A DNA stretch of 64,000 nt from QHWK01 sp035259385 (GTDB taxonomy: Bacteria > Acidobacteriota > Vicinamibacteria > Vicinamibacterales > CAVVIG01): assembly GCA_035259385.1 (NCBI GenBank), contig DATFWL010000257.1:1-64000 (forward strand). The letters are read 5' to 3'. Below, in pieces: positions 26,148 through 35,006 of the stretch. The position numbers and the translations under genes are program-made. The notes beneath the pieces are model-generated. The model worked only from the letters and a program-made list of their open reading frames with translations, was not told the origin of the DNA and did not search any database. Every line of letters starts with the position of its first letter. The first letter of the stretch is position 1.

Positions 26148-26612
26148 TCAGCGAACGACTTCGAAGTGCGCCATCATGCCCGCCGCGTGGTGCTCGAGGA
26201 TGTGGCAGTGATACATCCACATCCCGGGCCTGTCGTCGGGATACCACGCAATCCGGACGGTCGCCTTCGGCGGCACGTTGATGACGTCCTCCATCGATCG
26301 CCACGCCGGCTCGTTTCCATTGATCTCGAGGACTGGAAGAAGAATCCGTGCAGATGGAACGGATGATCCATCTTCGTCGCGTTCACGACGTCCCACACCT
26401 GGAGTTCTCCGACCTTCAGCGCCGGGCACCTGCCCGTTGAATCCGTAGCCGCGGACAGTGCGGCCAGGAGCAATCGCCCACGCGACTTCACTCGCCTCGA
26501 GGCGGAAGCGGATCACACTGCCAGCCTCCGTGGCCGGGGTGAACTGGTCATCGGTTGCGAACGTCGCTGCTTTCGTATTGCCGTGATTCGTCATGTCGAT
26601 GCCCTCCACCAA
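26148..26612 (-). pseudogene. Multicopper oxidase remnant with internal deletion
   Basis: Parts of a three-domain multicopper oxidase lie in two frames. Near the start FRLEASEVAWAIAPGRTV and GFNGQVPG are from the first cupredoxin domain. The second frame has ELQVWDVVNATKMDHPFHLH, with the copper-binding HPFHLHG. The first frame resumes at WRSMEDVINVPPKATVRIAW and ends in YHCHILEHHAAGMMAHF, the last copper-ligand motif. The middle about 250 residues are missing and two frame changes are needed. The type 1 and trinuclear ligands of the last domain are intact, but the enzyme cannot be functional. Confidence 0.75.
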
Positions 26613-26708
26613 TCTCCAGTCGCGGGCGATCCGCTGACATTAGTGAGAGTAGCGGGAGCGCTGGCGATGAGGATTGAACGACGGCGTCGATTTTCTTGAA
26701 TAAACTTG

Positions 26709-27297
26709 CTATCCGCGCCGCTGGGGGACGGCCGACACGTCGAAGGGGAACGGAATCTCGAAGAATTCGCCTCGCATCATGACTGATGGCGGGAGCCCGA
26801 ACATCTGGTAGAAGGTGCGCGTCAGGTGAGCGGCATCTGCGAAGTCTGCCTCATGAGCGGCGGTCGAGATTGTGCGCTCCCGACCGATGACCAGCATGGC
26901 GCGCGTGAGCTTTCTCCAGAGCATATAGCGGCGGAACGCCAGGCCGACCTGTTGCTTGAACAAGTGCGCGAATCGGCTCGGCGACAGGAACGCCAGTGCC
27001 GCGGCGTCCTCGATGGACATCCGCAGGTCGTCCGACGCACGAATCGCCGCGAGTACTTTCGTGATCCGCTCGTCGAGGCGGCGACTGGGCGGGGCACCGG
27101 CACACAGAGCATGAACACAGTGCCGGACGAGCGTGCCAGTCTCCAGGCTTTCCAGCGGGTGCTGCAGGAACTTCCGCAGTTCTGCTGCGCACGTCGCAAT
27201 GCGCGCTTCAGGAACGATGTGATATCGTCACGCAGCGACGTCTTCAGCCACACGCCCTCTGCGGACTCCGGATCCACGAACACCATCCCAGTCCGAA
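26709..27297 (-). pseudogene. AraC-family regulator remnant
   Basis: The C-terminal AraC DNA-binding domain is complete: MSIEDAAALAFLSPSRFAHL, YMLWRKLTRAMLVIG and HEADFADAAHLTRTFYQMFG. The same frame extends upstream without a start codon (VPEARIATCAAELRKFL) to a stop at 27228. The adjoining frame supplies a preceding part (MVFVDPESAEGVWLKTSLRD), so a frameshift lies near 27218. The N-terminal domain beyond 27297 is replaced by kinase sequence. It might still make a bare DNA-binding domain from ATG 27020. Confidence 0.65.
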
Positions 27298-28410
27298 GTC
27301 CATGATCTTCACTTCGTTCTCGGCCAGCTGCCTCTCGTCGGGCTTCGGCGGGACGATCATCACATTCTCCGGTTTCAGGTCGCGGTGGACGATACCCAGC
27401 TGGTGAGCGAACTGCAGTCCGTCGAGCAATTGACGAAACCACGCTCGCGCGTGCCGATGATCGGCACGATGAGTCGGACCCCGAGGTTCTCCATCCAGAC
27501 GCGTTCGCCCTCCGGCAACACATCTCTGAAATCGGCCGGGAAGTCGCGAATCACCTTCGCGTCGTCGATCACGCGCAGCAGTGTGTGTTGCTGCGACAAC
27601 TCATGTGTGATCAGTGAGGATGACGAGGAATGCCCCTCGAACGTCTCACTGCGTTCCTGCGCGCGATACAGGACGTGGAGTGACGTCGGGTGCAGCACCG
27701 AGTCGATGCGCGTGCTCACCAGCCGCGCGATTTCGGCCAGCGAGTCGCGCTGGCGGACTTCGTCGATCAGGCGCGCGAGCACCTGCTCCTGCTCGTACGC
27801 CTCGCGGAAGAAGCGCCGGTCGAGCGCGATCTGCAGCCGCTGCCGCGATTGGAGCGCGGCGCCGATGGCCGCGATCCACACGATGTTCAGCCAACCAGAG
27901 CCCTGGGTGAGCATCTGCCCGAGGGTGCGATCGGGATTCCTGACGATCGACCGGACGAGCAGCGCGATGGGCAGGACGAGCAGCGCACGCAGCGCCGCGC
28001 GCGCGAACAGATACTGGAGCCCGCGGCGGACGATCACGCGGACGTCGAACAACTGTTCTTTCCAGGCCGCCGTCGCGATCGACGCCGGAATGGCCAGCAT
28101 CGCGAGGAACGTCGGCGGATACACCAATTCCCATGTCGCCTGGCTGACCCAGGGCATCGTGACGAACGCGAAGGTGATCCCGACAGGGTCGCAGGCCGTG
28201 ATCAATGACGCCATGACCCATCGGCTCCGCCGTCGACTGCCGGGATCGGGCAGGTGCCGGTAGTTGTGTACGGCCACCACCAACGCGAGCATCAGGCACG
28301 CACCCATGTACGCGAACTGTCCGCGGTTCCACGAGAGCTGCGGTCAGGAAGACCCGCGAATGCGCGACGAAAAACTCCTGGCTGCGCGCTGTGATGTCGT
28401 TGGAGCCCAT
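27298..28410 (-). pseudogene. Membrane-GAF-Ser/Thr kinase gene with internal deletion
   Basis: Starting near 28410 with MGSNDITARSQEFFVAHSRV, a frameshift near 28340 leads to membrane helices (GACLMLALVVAVHNYRHLPD, VYPPTFLAMLAIPASI), a linker ALDRRFFREAYEQEQVLARL and a GAF-like domain to about 27455 (ENLGVRLIVPIIGTRER). The next segment, in another frame, is the kinase catalytic loop AHQLGIVHRDLKPENVMIV and KIMDFGLG, ending at about 27298. Acidobacterial kinases with this order of membrane part, GAF, zinc ribbon and kinase exist, so the simplest reading is one gene that lost its middle and its end. Confidence 0.6.
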
Positions 28411-28415
28411 GAAAC

Positions 28416-28838
28416 TCAGCACCGCGCGACGAAGTACGCGAAGCCGAGCGCGATCGCGAGCACCGCTGAGAACAACGCAGGGACTGGAAAGATGAACCGC
28501 CAGGCGATGACGCCGGTGCCCGCCGTCGCCAGCGCGATAACCGCGATGATCGGCCGCAGGCGCGCCGGCTCAGTCGTGGCCAACGCCGCGAGCTGCCACA
28601 GCAGAATCGTTTCCATCAGCATCAGCACGCTGATCGACCAGCCGAATCCCATGAAGAAGTCGAGGTACGACCGGTTCGCGCCCATGGTGTCGAAGCGCAC
28701 GTCGGTCATCGATTTCAGCACGGAGTTGTCGCCCATCGGCGACCACTGCTTCAGCCCGCCCATCGTGTGGCCGGCGGTGAAGATCAGCGAGATCACCGAA
28801 GCGATGCGCAGCAGCAGCGTCGTCGTCACGTTGCCCAA
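28416..28838 (-). CDS. Four-helix membrane protein
   Basis: A 140-residue protein with four membrane segments: LLLRIASVISLIFTAGHTMG, FFMGFGWSISVLMLMETILL, PIIAVIALATAGTGVIAW and ALFSAVLAIALGFAYFVA. The His-containing first helix (FTAGHTMGG) and the loop VRFDTMGANRSYLDFF look conserved. I recognise the general type (small membrane proteins annotated LIC_13387-like) but not a function. It lies between the kinase remnant and an AraC regulator, all on the minus strand, 51 bases after the AraC stop. Confidence 0.75.
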   Translation of the reverse strand: MGNVTTTLLLRIASVISLIFTAGHTMGGLKQWSPMGDNSVLKSMTDVRFDTMGANRSYLDFFMGFGWSISVLMLMETILLWQLAALATTEPARLRPIIAVIALATAGTGVIAWRFIFPVPALFSAVLAIALGFAYFVARC

Positions 28839-28889
28839 TTCTAGCGGGGTGCCGACTGGCGATATTGTAAGAATGGGAACTGCACCGAC

Positions 28890-29729
28890 TCAGACTGACG
28901 CCCCCTGCTGTTGCACGAGGCGGCGCCCGAATTCGTTCCGTACCTCGCGCATGAACTTCTGCGGCGGATGGCCCGTCATTCGCTGAAACTCGCGAGAGAA
29001 GTGCGACTGGTCGTAATAGTGATCGTAGAGCTCCGCCTTCAGGAGATCGAACGATACGCCCGCAGCCCATTTGCGGTAGAAGCGCTGGAACCGGAAGATC
29101 TCGGCAAGAACCTTCGGAGACAAGCCGACGTGCTGGTGGAAGAGTCGATCCAGATATCGCCGCGAGTAGCCGGTCTGCCGCTCCAGATCTCGGATCGCCA
29201 TCCGGCCATCGACGGATCGAAGCCGAGCGACGCAGTAATCGACAATCCCCGGCTCGCGGCTGGTCTTCCTCGAGAGGAGCGCGAGCTGCCGCTCGATGTA
29301 CGCGATCTTCCCGTCCACACGGTCCAGGTTGTTGACCGCCTCCTGCACGTCGCGGCTCCACCGTCCGAACACATCGTCGGTTTCCCAGAGTCGGTTGGAT
29401 GTTTCAGACATCGGCACGCCGAAGATTGGAAACGCCCCGTTGGGCCGGAACTCGACGGCGATGAAGCCGGTCTTGAGCGGGCTCGTGCGAATGAGTGTCG
29501 CCGTGTCGCGGATGCCGACGAAGTTCATGCGGTGCGCCCGGGTCAGTTGAACGCGCCCGTCCGCCTCCGCCACGATGGAGTTGTCGTACGGGATGATCAG
29601 CTTCGCGCAGCCGTTCGGCGCCGCTATGCTGTTGGCCGCGGCGGGCAGGCCGTTAGGACTCTCGAGCACCCAGAACGATGCGATGTAGGGCTGGAGTTCC
29701 ACGCGAGGCGTCACGAACCGAATCTTCAT
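28890..29729 (-). CDS. AraC-family transcriptional regulator
   Basis: A 279-residue protein. The N-terminal sensor half (FVTPRVELQPYIASFWVLES, NGCAKLIIPYD, GFIAVEFRPNGAFPIFGVP) is the type found in AraC regulators with a DUF6597-like input domain. The C-terminal AraC domain has MAIRDLERQTGYSRRYLDRL and a second helix-turn-helix YDQSHFSREFQRMTGHPPQ. Start ATG 29729 has GGTGGGA upstream; an earlier ATG at 29747 is less likely. It is followed by the membrane protein gene at 28838 and may control it. No operator seen. Confidence 0.92.
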   Translation of the reverse strand: MKIRFVTPRVELQPYIASFWVLESPNGLPAAANSIAAPNGCAKLIIPYDNSIVAEADGRVQLTRAHRMNFVGIRDTATLIRTSPLKTGFIAVEFRPNGAFPIFGVPMSETSNRLWETDDVFGRWSRDVQEAVNNLDRVDGKIAYIERQLALLSRKTSREPGIVDYCVARLRSVDGRMAIRDLERQTGYSRRYLDRLFHQHVGLSPKVLAEIFRFQRFYRKWAAGVSFDLLKAELYDHYYDQSHFSREFQRMTGHPPQKFMREVRNEFGRRLVQQQGASV

Positions 29730-29869
29730 CGTCCCACCTGAGAACACCGTAGCACAGGGTTTCGGAGCCGATACGCTCGAACCGACGACATCCGTTCGCC
29801 GCGGGTCGCGGGGGATGCGACCTGACTTCTCGGAACGCTGGCAACGTATGAGGCGGGAGCGTGTTCATG

Positions 29870-30373
29870 TCACGCTCTCTCTCTTGGGAGCATTGCCCGT
29901 GCAGATTCGATCGCCGCGATGTCGATCTTCTTCATCGTCATCATCGCGTCCATCGCCCGCTTGGCCGCGGCGGTATCGGGGTCGTTCATCGCGTCGGTCA
30001 AGGCGCGCGGCACGATCTGCCAGCTCAATCCGAACCTGTCCTTGCACCAGCCGCACACGCTTTCCTGGCCGCCGCCGCCGACGATCGCATTCCAATAGCG
30101 GTCGGTTTCCTCCTGCGTGTCCGTGAACACCTGGAACGAGACTGCTTCGTCGAAGGTGAATTCGGGGCCGCCGTTGAGCCCGAGGAAACGCTGATCCAGC
30201 ACGGTGAAATCCACGGTCAACACGTCGCCGGCCTTGCCCCCTGGATAATCGCCAGGCGCCCTGTGCACCGCGATGACGCGGCTGTCCGGAAACGTCGCGG
30301 CGTAGAACTTTGCCGCTTCCTCGGCGTTCTTGTTGAACCACAAACATGGCGCAATCTTGATCGTGTCAGTCAT
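29870..30373 (-). CDS. VOC-superfamily PhnB-like protein
   Basis: A 167-residue glyoxalase/VOC-fold protein of the PhnB/3-demethylubiquinone-methyltransferase-like group. Visible are IKIAPCLWFNKNAEEAAKFY, the strand GDVLTVDFTVLDQRFLGLNG, FTFDEAVSFQVFTDTQEETD, then VCGWCKDRFGLSWQIVPRAL and a C-terminal helix MDAMMTMKKIDIAAIESA. Despite the old name the group has no proven methyltransferase activity. Starts ATG 30373; ATG 30382 is an alternative. Upstream lies a 600-base stretch without an intact gene. Confidence 0.92.
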   Translation of the reverse strand: MTDTIKIAPCLWFNKNAEEAAKFYAATFPDSRVIAVHRAPGDYPGGKAGDVLTVDFTVLDQRFLGLNGGPEFTFDEAVSFQVFTDTQEETDRYWNAIVGGGGQESVCGWCKDRFGLSWQIVPRALTDAMNDPDTAAAKRAMDAMMTMKKIDIAAIESARAMLPRERA

Positions 30374-30529
30374 CGTCCTCATCCTTTTCGCGTGCGGCGG
30401 ACGGTGGCACATCGAAAACCATGTGCCCAGTTCGCATCAAGGAGCAGCGCACGGCTATGCAAAGTATCGAACAGGCGACAGCCGCTCGGTCAAGCGAGGA
30501 CTGCTCGCCCCCTAGTTGATGCGCGCGGT

Positions 30530-30674
30530 CACGGACTCCAGCGCCCTTTCGAACTGGTCCTGGCTCCTTGAAGCTCAACGGGACTGGCTCGAGATCTGCG
30601 GCCAATCGCTCGAGCTCTGCACCGCTCAGCAATTTGAGGATCCGGTTCCGGTGAGTGTTCTCGCGCCCATCCAT
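30530..30674 (-). pseudogene. N-terminal scrap of a Crp/Fnr regulator, in a 600-base geneless stretch
   Basis: From ATG 30674 the minus strand reads MDGRENTHRNRILKLLSG and AELERLAADLEPVPLSF, which matches the opening of acidobacterial Crp/Fnr proteins (N-R-[IL]-L...L...E..RL...LEPV.L). The cyclic-nucleotide domain that should follow is absent. The remainder of 30414-31017 shows only chance open frames. Confidence 0.45.
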
Positions 30675-31017
30675 GATCGATGCTGCTGTGTTAGAAACAT
30701 GACATACTCGGCACAATGTCAGGCATCGAACAAAGCATCGCAGATGATGCGTTTTACGAAGTGATAACAAGGGAGCAAATCGCAGAAATACAGTCCAGCT
30801 TGAATCACTGCTATTAGGCCCGTAAGATCTTCTCTCGTAGTCGGCTCGCGTACGCGAGACCGGCTCGCGCAATTCCTTCTTCAATTCCGCCAGCGTTCAC
30901 ATGAAAGTCGCTTCGCGAGCGGCATCATCCGGGCTGGTCTGCGCGTTCGACCGTCGTCGGTGAGGAGACGTATCGATCACACGTCAACATCTTCAAATCT
31001 CTCACTCCACAATCACC

Positions 31018-31410
31018 ATGAATTCCGCAGGCGACATGCACTGTGTTCTCGTGATCGACGACAGCCATGATCAGCTCGAGCTCATTCGCGAGCAGCTCGG
31101 ACCACAAATGCGCACGATTGGCGCGACGGACGGATTGGACGGCTACAGGCTGGCATGCGCCGAACGGCCGGCCGTCGTCGTTCTCGATCTAGCGATGCCG
31201 TTCGTTGATGGTTGGACCGTATTACGGAAGCTTCGCAGCAATCCTGCGACGTCGAATATACCGGTCGTCATCGTCAGCGGTCTCGAGCCCGAAGCCATCG
31301 CATCGGAAGCCGAACGCCTTGGCGTCCGATTTCTGCTGCGCAAGCCGTACGACGTGGATGAACTCCGCAAAACGATCCGCACCGCATTGAACGCGGCAAC
31401 CACGCGTTGA
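31018..31410 (+). CDS. Single-domain response regulator
   Basis: A 130-residue receiver domain without output. VLVIDDSHDQLELI gives the acidic pair, VVVLDLAMPFVDGW the phosphoacceptor Asp57, VVIVSGLEP the Ser/Thr switch, and FLLRKPYDVDELRK the conserved Lys. Stand-alone receivers pass phosphate or act by protein contact. The hybrid kinase gene follows 195 bases later on the same strand and is the natural partner. The interval 31411-31605 contains no supported gene. Confidence 0.9.
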   Translation: MNSAGDMHCVLVIDDSHDQLELIREQLGPQMRTIGATDGLDGYRLACAERPAVVVLDLAMPFVDGWTVLRKLRSNPATSNIPVVIVSGLEPEAIASEAERLGVRFLLRKPYDVDELRKTIRTALNAATTR

Positions 31411-31605
31411 ACGTGTTCGAGAGCCGCGCGTGAACGACATCGCGCTCCAGGTACCGAATCGGAGACCGATGACCTCGGTGCGCCCGTACCGTCAACTGTT
31501 CAGGTGCGCTTGGCATTTCATCTGCTAAATCCGCTAGAGGGAAGCTGACGTCCGGCACTCGAGCCACGTAGAGCGTCTGTCTCCAGGAAGGACTGGGTTC
31601 GCGAT

Positions 31606-34059
31606 ATGACTGCTCCGGGCGCTGGTGGCACGCCTAATCCCACGAACGATCCATCGTTGACGCAGGCGTACTTGGCGGCGATCGTCGAATCGTCCGATGA
31701 CGCCATCATCGCCAAGAACCTCGACGGTGTGATTCAGTCGTGCAATGCCGCGGCCGAACGCCTCTTTGGCTATCCGGCGGACGAGCTGATCGGGCGGTCC
31801 ATCCGAGTCCTGATTCCAGCGGACCGCCAGGAGGAAGAGGACCAGATTCTCGCCACGATTCGTCGCGGCGAGCGCATCGATCACTTCGAAACCGTGCGGC
31901 TCACCAAGGGCGGCCGCCCGGTCGATATCTCCTTGACGGTCTCGCCGGTTCGGGATGCCACAGGCGCGATCGTCGGTGTATCGAAGATCGCCCGGGACAT
32001 CACCGAGCGGAAACGTGCCGCGGCGGCACTGGCGGCGCAACAGGAATGGTTTCGGGTCACGCTCGCGAGCATCGGCGACGGGATCATTGCCACCGACGCC
32101 GCTGGCAACGTGACCTATATGAACGGCGTGGCGGAGACCCTGACCGGCTGGACCAACAACGAGGCGACGGGCCGGCCATTGGCTGATGTCTTTCACGTCG
32201 TCAACGAGCACACGCGACACCGCGCTCAGAATCCCTGCGCGCTCGTCATTCGCAGCGGCCACGTCGTCGGCCTGGCGAATCACACCCTGCTGATTAGTCG
32301 TGATGGTACCGAACGGCCGATCGCGGACAGTGCGGCGCCGATCCAGGACGAGAAGGGGCACACGCTCGGCGTCGTGCTGGTCTTCCGCGACTTCACGGCG
32401 CAGCGACGAGCGGAAGCGGCAATCGCCGAACAACGGGAATGGTTCGAGACGACGCTGGAGAGCATTGGCGACGGTGTGATCGCGACTGACGTTCGGGGGC
32501 ACATCATCTTCATGAATCCGGTCGCCGAGCAGCTCACCGGCTGGAACACCGGTGATGCCCGTGAACGACCGTGCACGGATGTGTTCAACATCGTCAATGA
32601 ACAAACGCGCCGGACGGTCGACAACCCGGTGACGCGGGTTCTGCGCGAGGGGGTCGTGGTGGGATTGGCGAATCACACGCTCCTGATCGCGGCGGACGGG
32701 ACGGAACGGCCCATCGATGATAGCGGCGCGCCGATTCGAAACCGCGACGGACGGATCGTCGGCGCAGTGCTGGTGTTCCGGGACGTCGGCGAGCGACGGC
32801 GGGTCGAGGCCGAACGCGATCTGGCCGCGGCAGAACGAGAACGTCTGCTGGTCGCCGAGCGGGCGGCGCGCGCTGAAGCGGAACGCGCGAACCGCCTGAA
32901 GGATGACTTCGTCGCGATGGTGTCGCACGAACTCCGCACGCCGTTGAACGCGATTCTCGGCTGGACCGATCTGCTGGTGCGGAAGCGACAGGACGAGGCA
33001 TTCGCGACGCGCGCGCTGGATATCATCGCGCGGAATACGCGGCTCCAGTCGCAGCTCATTTCGGACTTGCTCGATATCAGCCGAATCGTGTCAGGCAAGC
33101 TCCGTCTCGAGATTCAGAGCGTCGAGCTTGCCTCCGTGGTCGATGCAGCGATCGAGACCGTGCAACACATGGCTGATGAGAAACACATCACGATCACCCG
33201 GGATTTGGACCAGACGCGTGGTCCGATGGCGGGCGACCCCGCGCGGCTGCAGCAGGTAGTGTGGAATCTGTTGTCGAACGCGATGAAATTCACGCCCAGG
33301 GGTGGGCGCGTCTCGATCGTGCTCCGGCGGACACGGTCCCGCGCGGAGATCGTCGTCGCGGACAACGGCGTCGGGATCCGTGAAGAATTTCTGCCGTTCG
33401 TATTCAATCGCTTTCACCAGGCCGATGCCTCGCGCGCGCGCCGCTTTGGCGGCCTGGGACTGGGCCTCTCGATCGTCAAGAACCTCGTCGAGTTGCACGG
33501 CGGAACGGTGTCGGCGATGAGCGCCGGCGAGAACCGCGGAGCGACGTTCACGATCGCGCTCCCGCTTGCGGTGCCAGCGGAATTGCGCGAGGGGGCGTTC
33601 GCGACTCGCGGATCGGCGATCGCGCTTGCCGAGGGTCTCTCGCTGAAGATGATTCGCGTGCTGGTTGTCGAAGACGACCCGGACGCGGCAGAGTTCGTGA
33701 AGAATCTGCTCGAGATGCACGGCGCGACCGTGCTGATCGCCGCATCGGCCAGGGAGGCGCTGACGACCATCGGGCGTGCCCGCCCGGACATCCTGGTCAG
33801 CGACATCGGGTTACCCGAGATGGACGGGTATCAACTGATCGAGGAGATTCGCCGGCGTGAGGCGGTGGATGGCGGACGGATTCCAGCCGTCGCATTGACC
33901 GCGTTTGCGCGCGTCGAGGACGGGACTCGGGCCTTGCTGGCCGGCTACCAGGCGCACATCGCCAAGCCCGTCGAGTCCGGCGCGTTACTGGCGACAGTCG
34001 CGAGTCTTACCGAGCTCGTGCCGGCGCAACGGTCAGATTCGGGGTCGAACTCCCATTGA
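31606..34059 (+). CDS. PAS-PAS-PAS hybrid histidine kinase with receiver
   Basis: An 817-residue cytoplasmic protein without membrane segments. Three PAS domains lie at about residues 23-140, 150-270 and 280-400; the last two are near-duplicates (both have GLANHTLLI and DGTERPI). A HisKA domain follows with AMVSHELRTPLN (His441), then HATPase motifs (NLLSNAMKFTPRGG, ADNGVGIRE, FGGLGLGLSI), and a C-terminal receiver with VLVVEDDPDAA and ILVSDIGLPEMDG (Asp733). This is a phosphorelay kinase; the PAS domains sense an unknown internal signal. The preceding single receiver may be its phosphate target. Confidence 0.94.
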   Translation: MTAPGAGGTPNPTNDPSLTQAYLAAIVESSDDAIIAKNLDGVIQSCNAAAERLFGYPADELIGRSIRVLIPADRQEEEDQILATIRRGERIDHFETVRLTKGGRPVDISLTVSPVRDATGAIVGVSKIARDITERKRAAAALAAQQEWFRVTLASIGDGIIATDAAGNVTYMNGVAETLTGWTNNEATGRPLADVFHVVNEHTRHRAQNPCALVIRSGHVVGLANHTLLISRDGTERPIADSAAPIQDEKGHTLGVVLVFRDFTAQRRAEAAIAEQREWFETTLESIGDGVIATDVRGHIIFMNPVAEQLTGWNTGDARERPCTDVFNIVNEQTRRTVDNPVTRVLREGVVVGLANHTLLIAADGTERPIDDSGAPIRNRDGRIVGAVLVFRDVGERRRVEAERDLAAAERERLLVAERAARAEAERANRLKDDFVAMVSHELRTPLNAILGWTDLLVRKRQDEAFATRALDIIARNTRLQSQLISDLLDISRIVSGKLRLEIQSVELASVVDAAIETVQHMADEKHITITRDLDQTRGPMAGDPARLQQVVWNLLSNAMKFTPRGGRVSIVLRRTRSRAEIVVADNGVGIREEFLPFVFNRFHQADASRARRFGGLGLGLSIVKNLVELHGGTVSAMSAGENRGATFTIALPLAVPAELREGAFATRGSAIALAEGLSLKMIRVLVVEDDPDAAEFVKNLLEMHGATVLIAASAREALTTIGRARPDILVSDIGLPEMDGYQLIEEIRRREAVDGGRIPAVALTAFARVEDGTRALLAGYQAHIAKPVESGALLATVASLTELVPAQRSDSGSNSH

Positions 34060-34142
34060 CGATCACGCGAATGCGTGGCCGACTCGGATGAGGTGGCCCG
34101 ACATCTGGGTCAAACGGCATCGATTCGTTGGATGAGCAGGTA

Positions 34143-35006
34143 ATGACGTTCTCTGATCCGAGACTCCTCGACGCAATCCCGATCGGGATCGCGCTCGCTG
34201 AGGACGCTTCCGCCGCGCGCATACGGGTCAACCGGCATCTCGCTCGACTGCTCGGCATCGCGCGTGGCCAGAACGCGTCGTTGACCGCCACATCGCGCAC
34301 GCCCAACTTCACTGTCGTTCGCGACGGGCAGGTCGTGGCCGCCGACGATCTGCCGGTGCAGATTGCGGCTCGCACGAATGCTGTCGTGTGCGACTGGCGT
34401 GCTGAGGTCGTGCGCCCCGACGGTGAGCGCATCCCGATCACCGGGCATGCGCTTCCGATCCGCGATTCGTCTGGCGCTGCCATCGGAGGTCTTGGAATCT
34501 TCCTCGATGCGTCGGCGGTGCAGCGCGCCGAATTCAAGCGTTCCGAAGCAGAAGCACAGCTCCGTCAGGTACTCGACTCGATGAGTGATGGATTTGCCGC
34601 GCTGGATCACGAGTACCGCCTCACCTACGTGAATGAGCGGTGCGCGCAAGTCGTGCGCGTCCCGCGCGACCAGTTGATCGGCAGGCTGGTGTGGGACGTG
34701 TTCCCTGATGGGCCGCGCCTGAGAGTTCATGACGCGATCGAGCGGGCGATGCGCGAGCGAATTCCGATCGTCCTCGAGGACTACTATTCGCCGCTCGACC
34801 TGTGGTGTGAAATGCGTGTCTATCCGATTCCCGACGGCCTCGCGTCCTTCATCACCGATGGTGCTGACGACCGTCAACAAGACGGCGCTCGAAACCTTGT
34901 CGGCGCCACGCGCGCATTCGAAATCCTCGGCACTCGTGACAACCTCGGGCCGCTGATTGAAGAGATCAACCGGTCGGTTCGCCCGCATCGAGAGCTTCAC
35001 CGCTGA
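34143..35006 (+). CDS. PAS-domain protein, frayed C-terminus
   Basis: A 287-residue frame. A first PAS-like half (LLDAIPIGIALAEDASAARI, GHALPIRDSSGAAIGGLGIF) is followed by a second PAS domain (LRQVLDSMSDGFAALDHEYR, RDQLIGRLVWDVFPD). After YPIPDGLASFI the sequence no longer looks like a PAS-linked output domain; the last about 55 residues are polar and overlap the next frame. No kinase or other effector part is present, so the gene is probably a truncated sensor. Start ATG 34143 was preferred to the TTG at 34128. It follows the hybrid kinase by 83 bases. Confidence 0.7.
   Translation: MTFSDPRLLDAIPIGIALAEDASAARIRVNRHLARLLGIARGQNASLTATSRTPNFTVVRDGQVVAADDLPVQIAARTNAVVCDWRAEVVRPDGERIPITGHALPIRDSSGAAIGGLGIFLDASAVQRAEFKRSEAEAQLRQVLDSMSDGFAALDHEYRLTYVNERCAQVVRVPRDQLIGRLVWDVFPDGPRLRVHDAIERAMRERIPIVLEDYYSPLDLWCEMRVYPIPDGLASFITDGADDRQQDGARNLVGATRAFEILGTRDNLGPLIEEINRSVRPHRELHR

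Noticed and set aside
31534..32928. 464-residue minus-strand open frame
   Set aside because: Mirrors the PAS repeats of the hybrid kinase and has no recognisable domain of its own.
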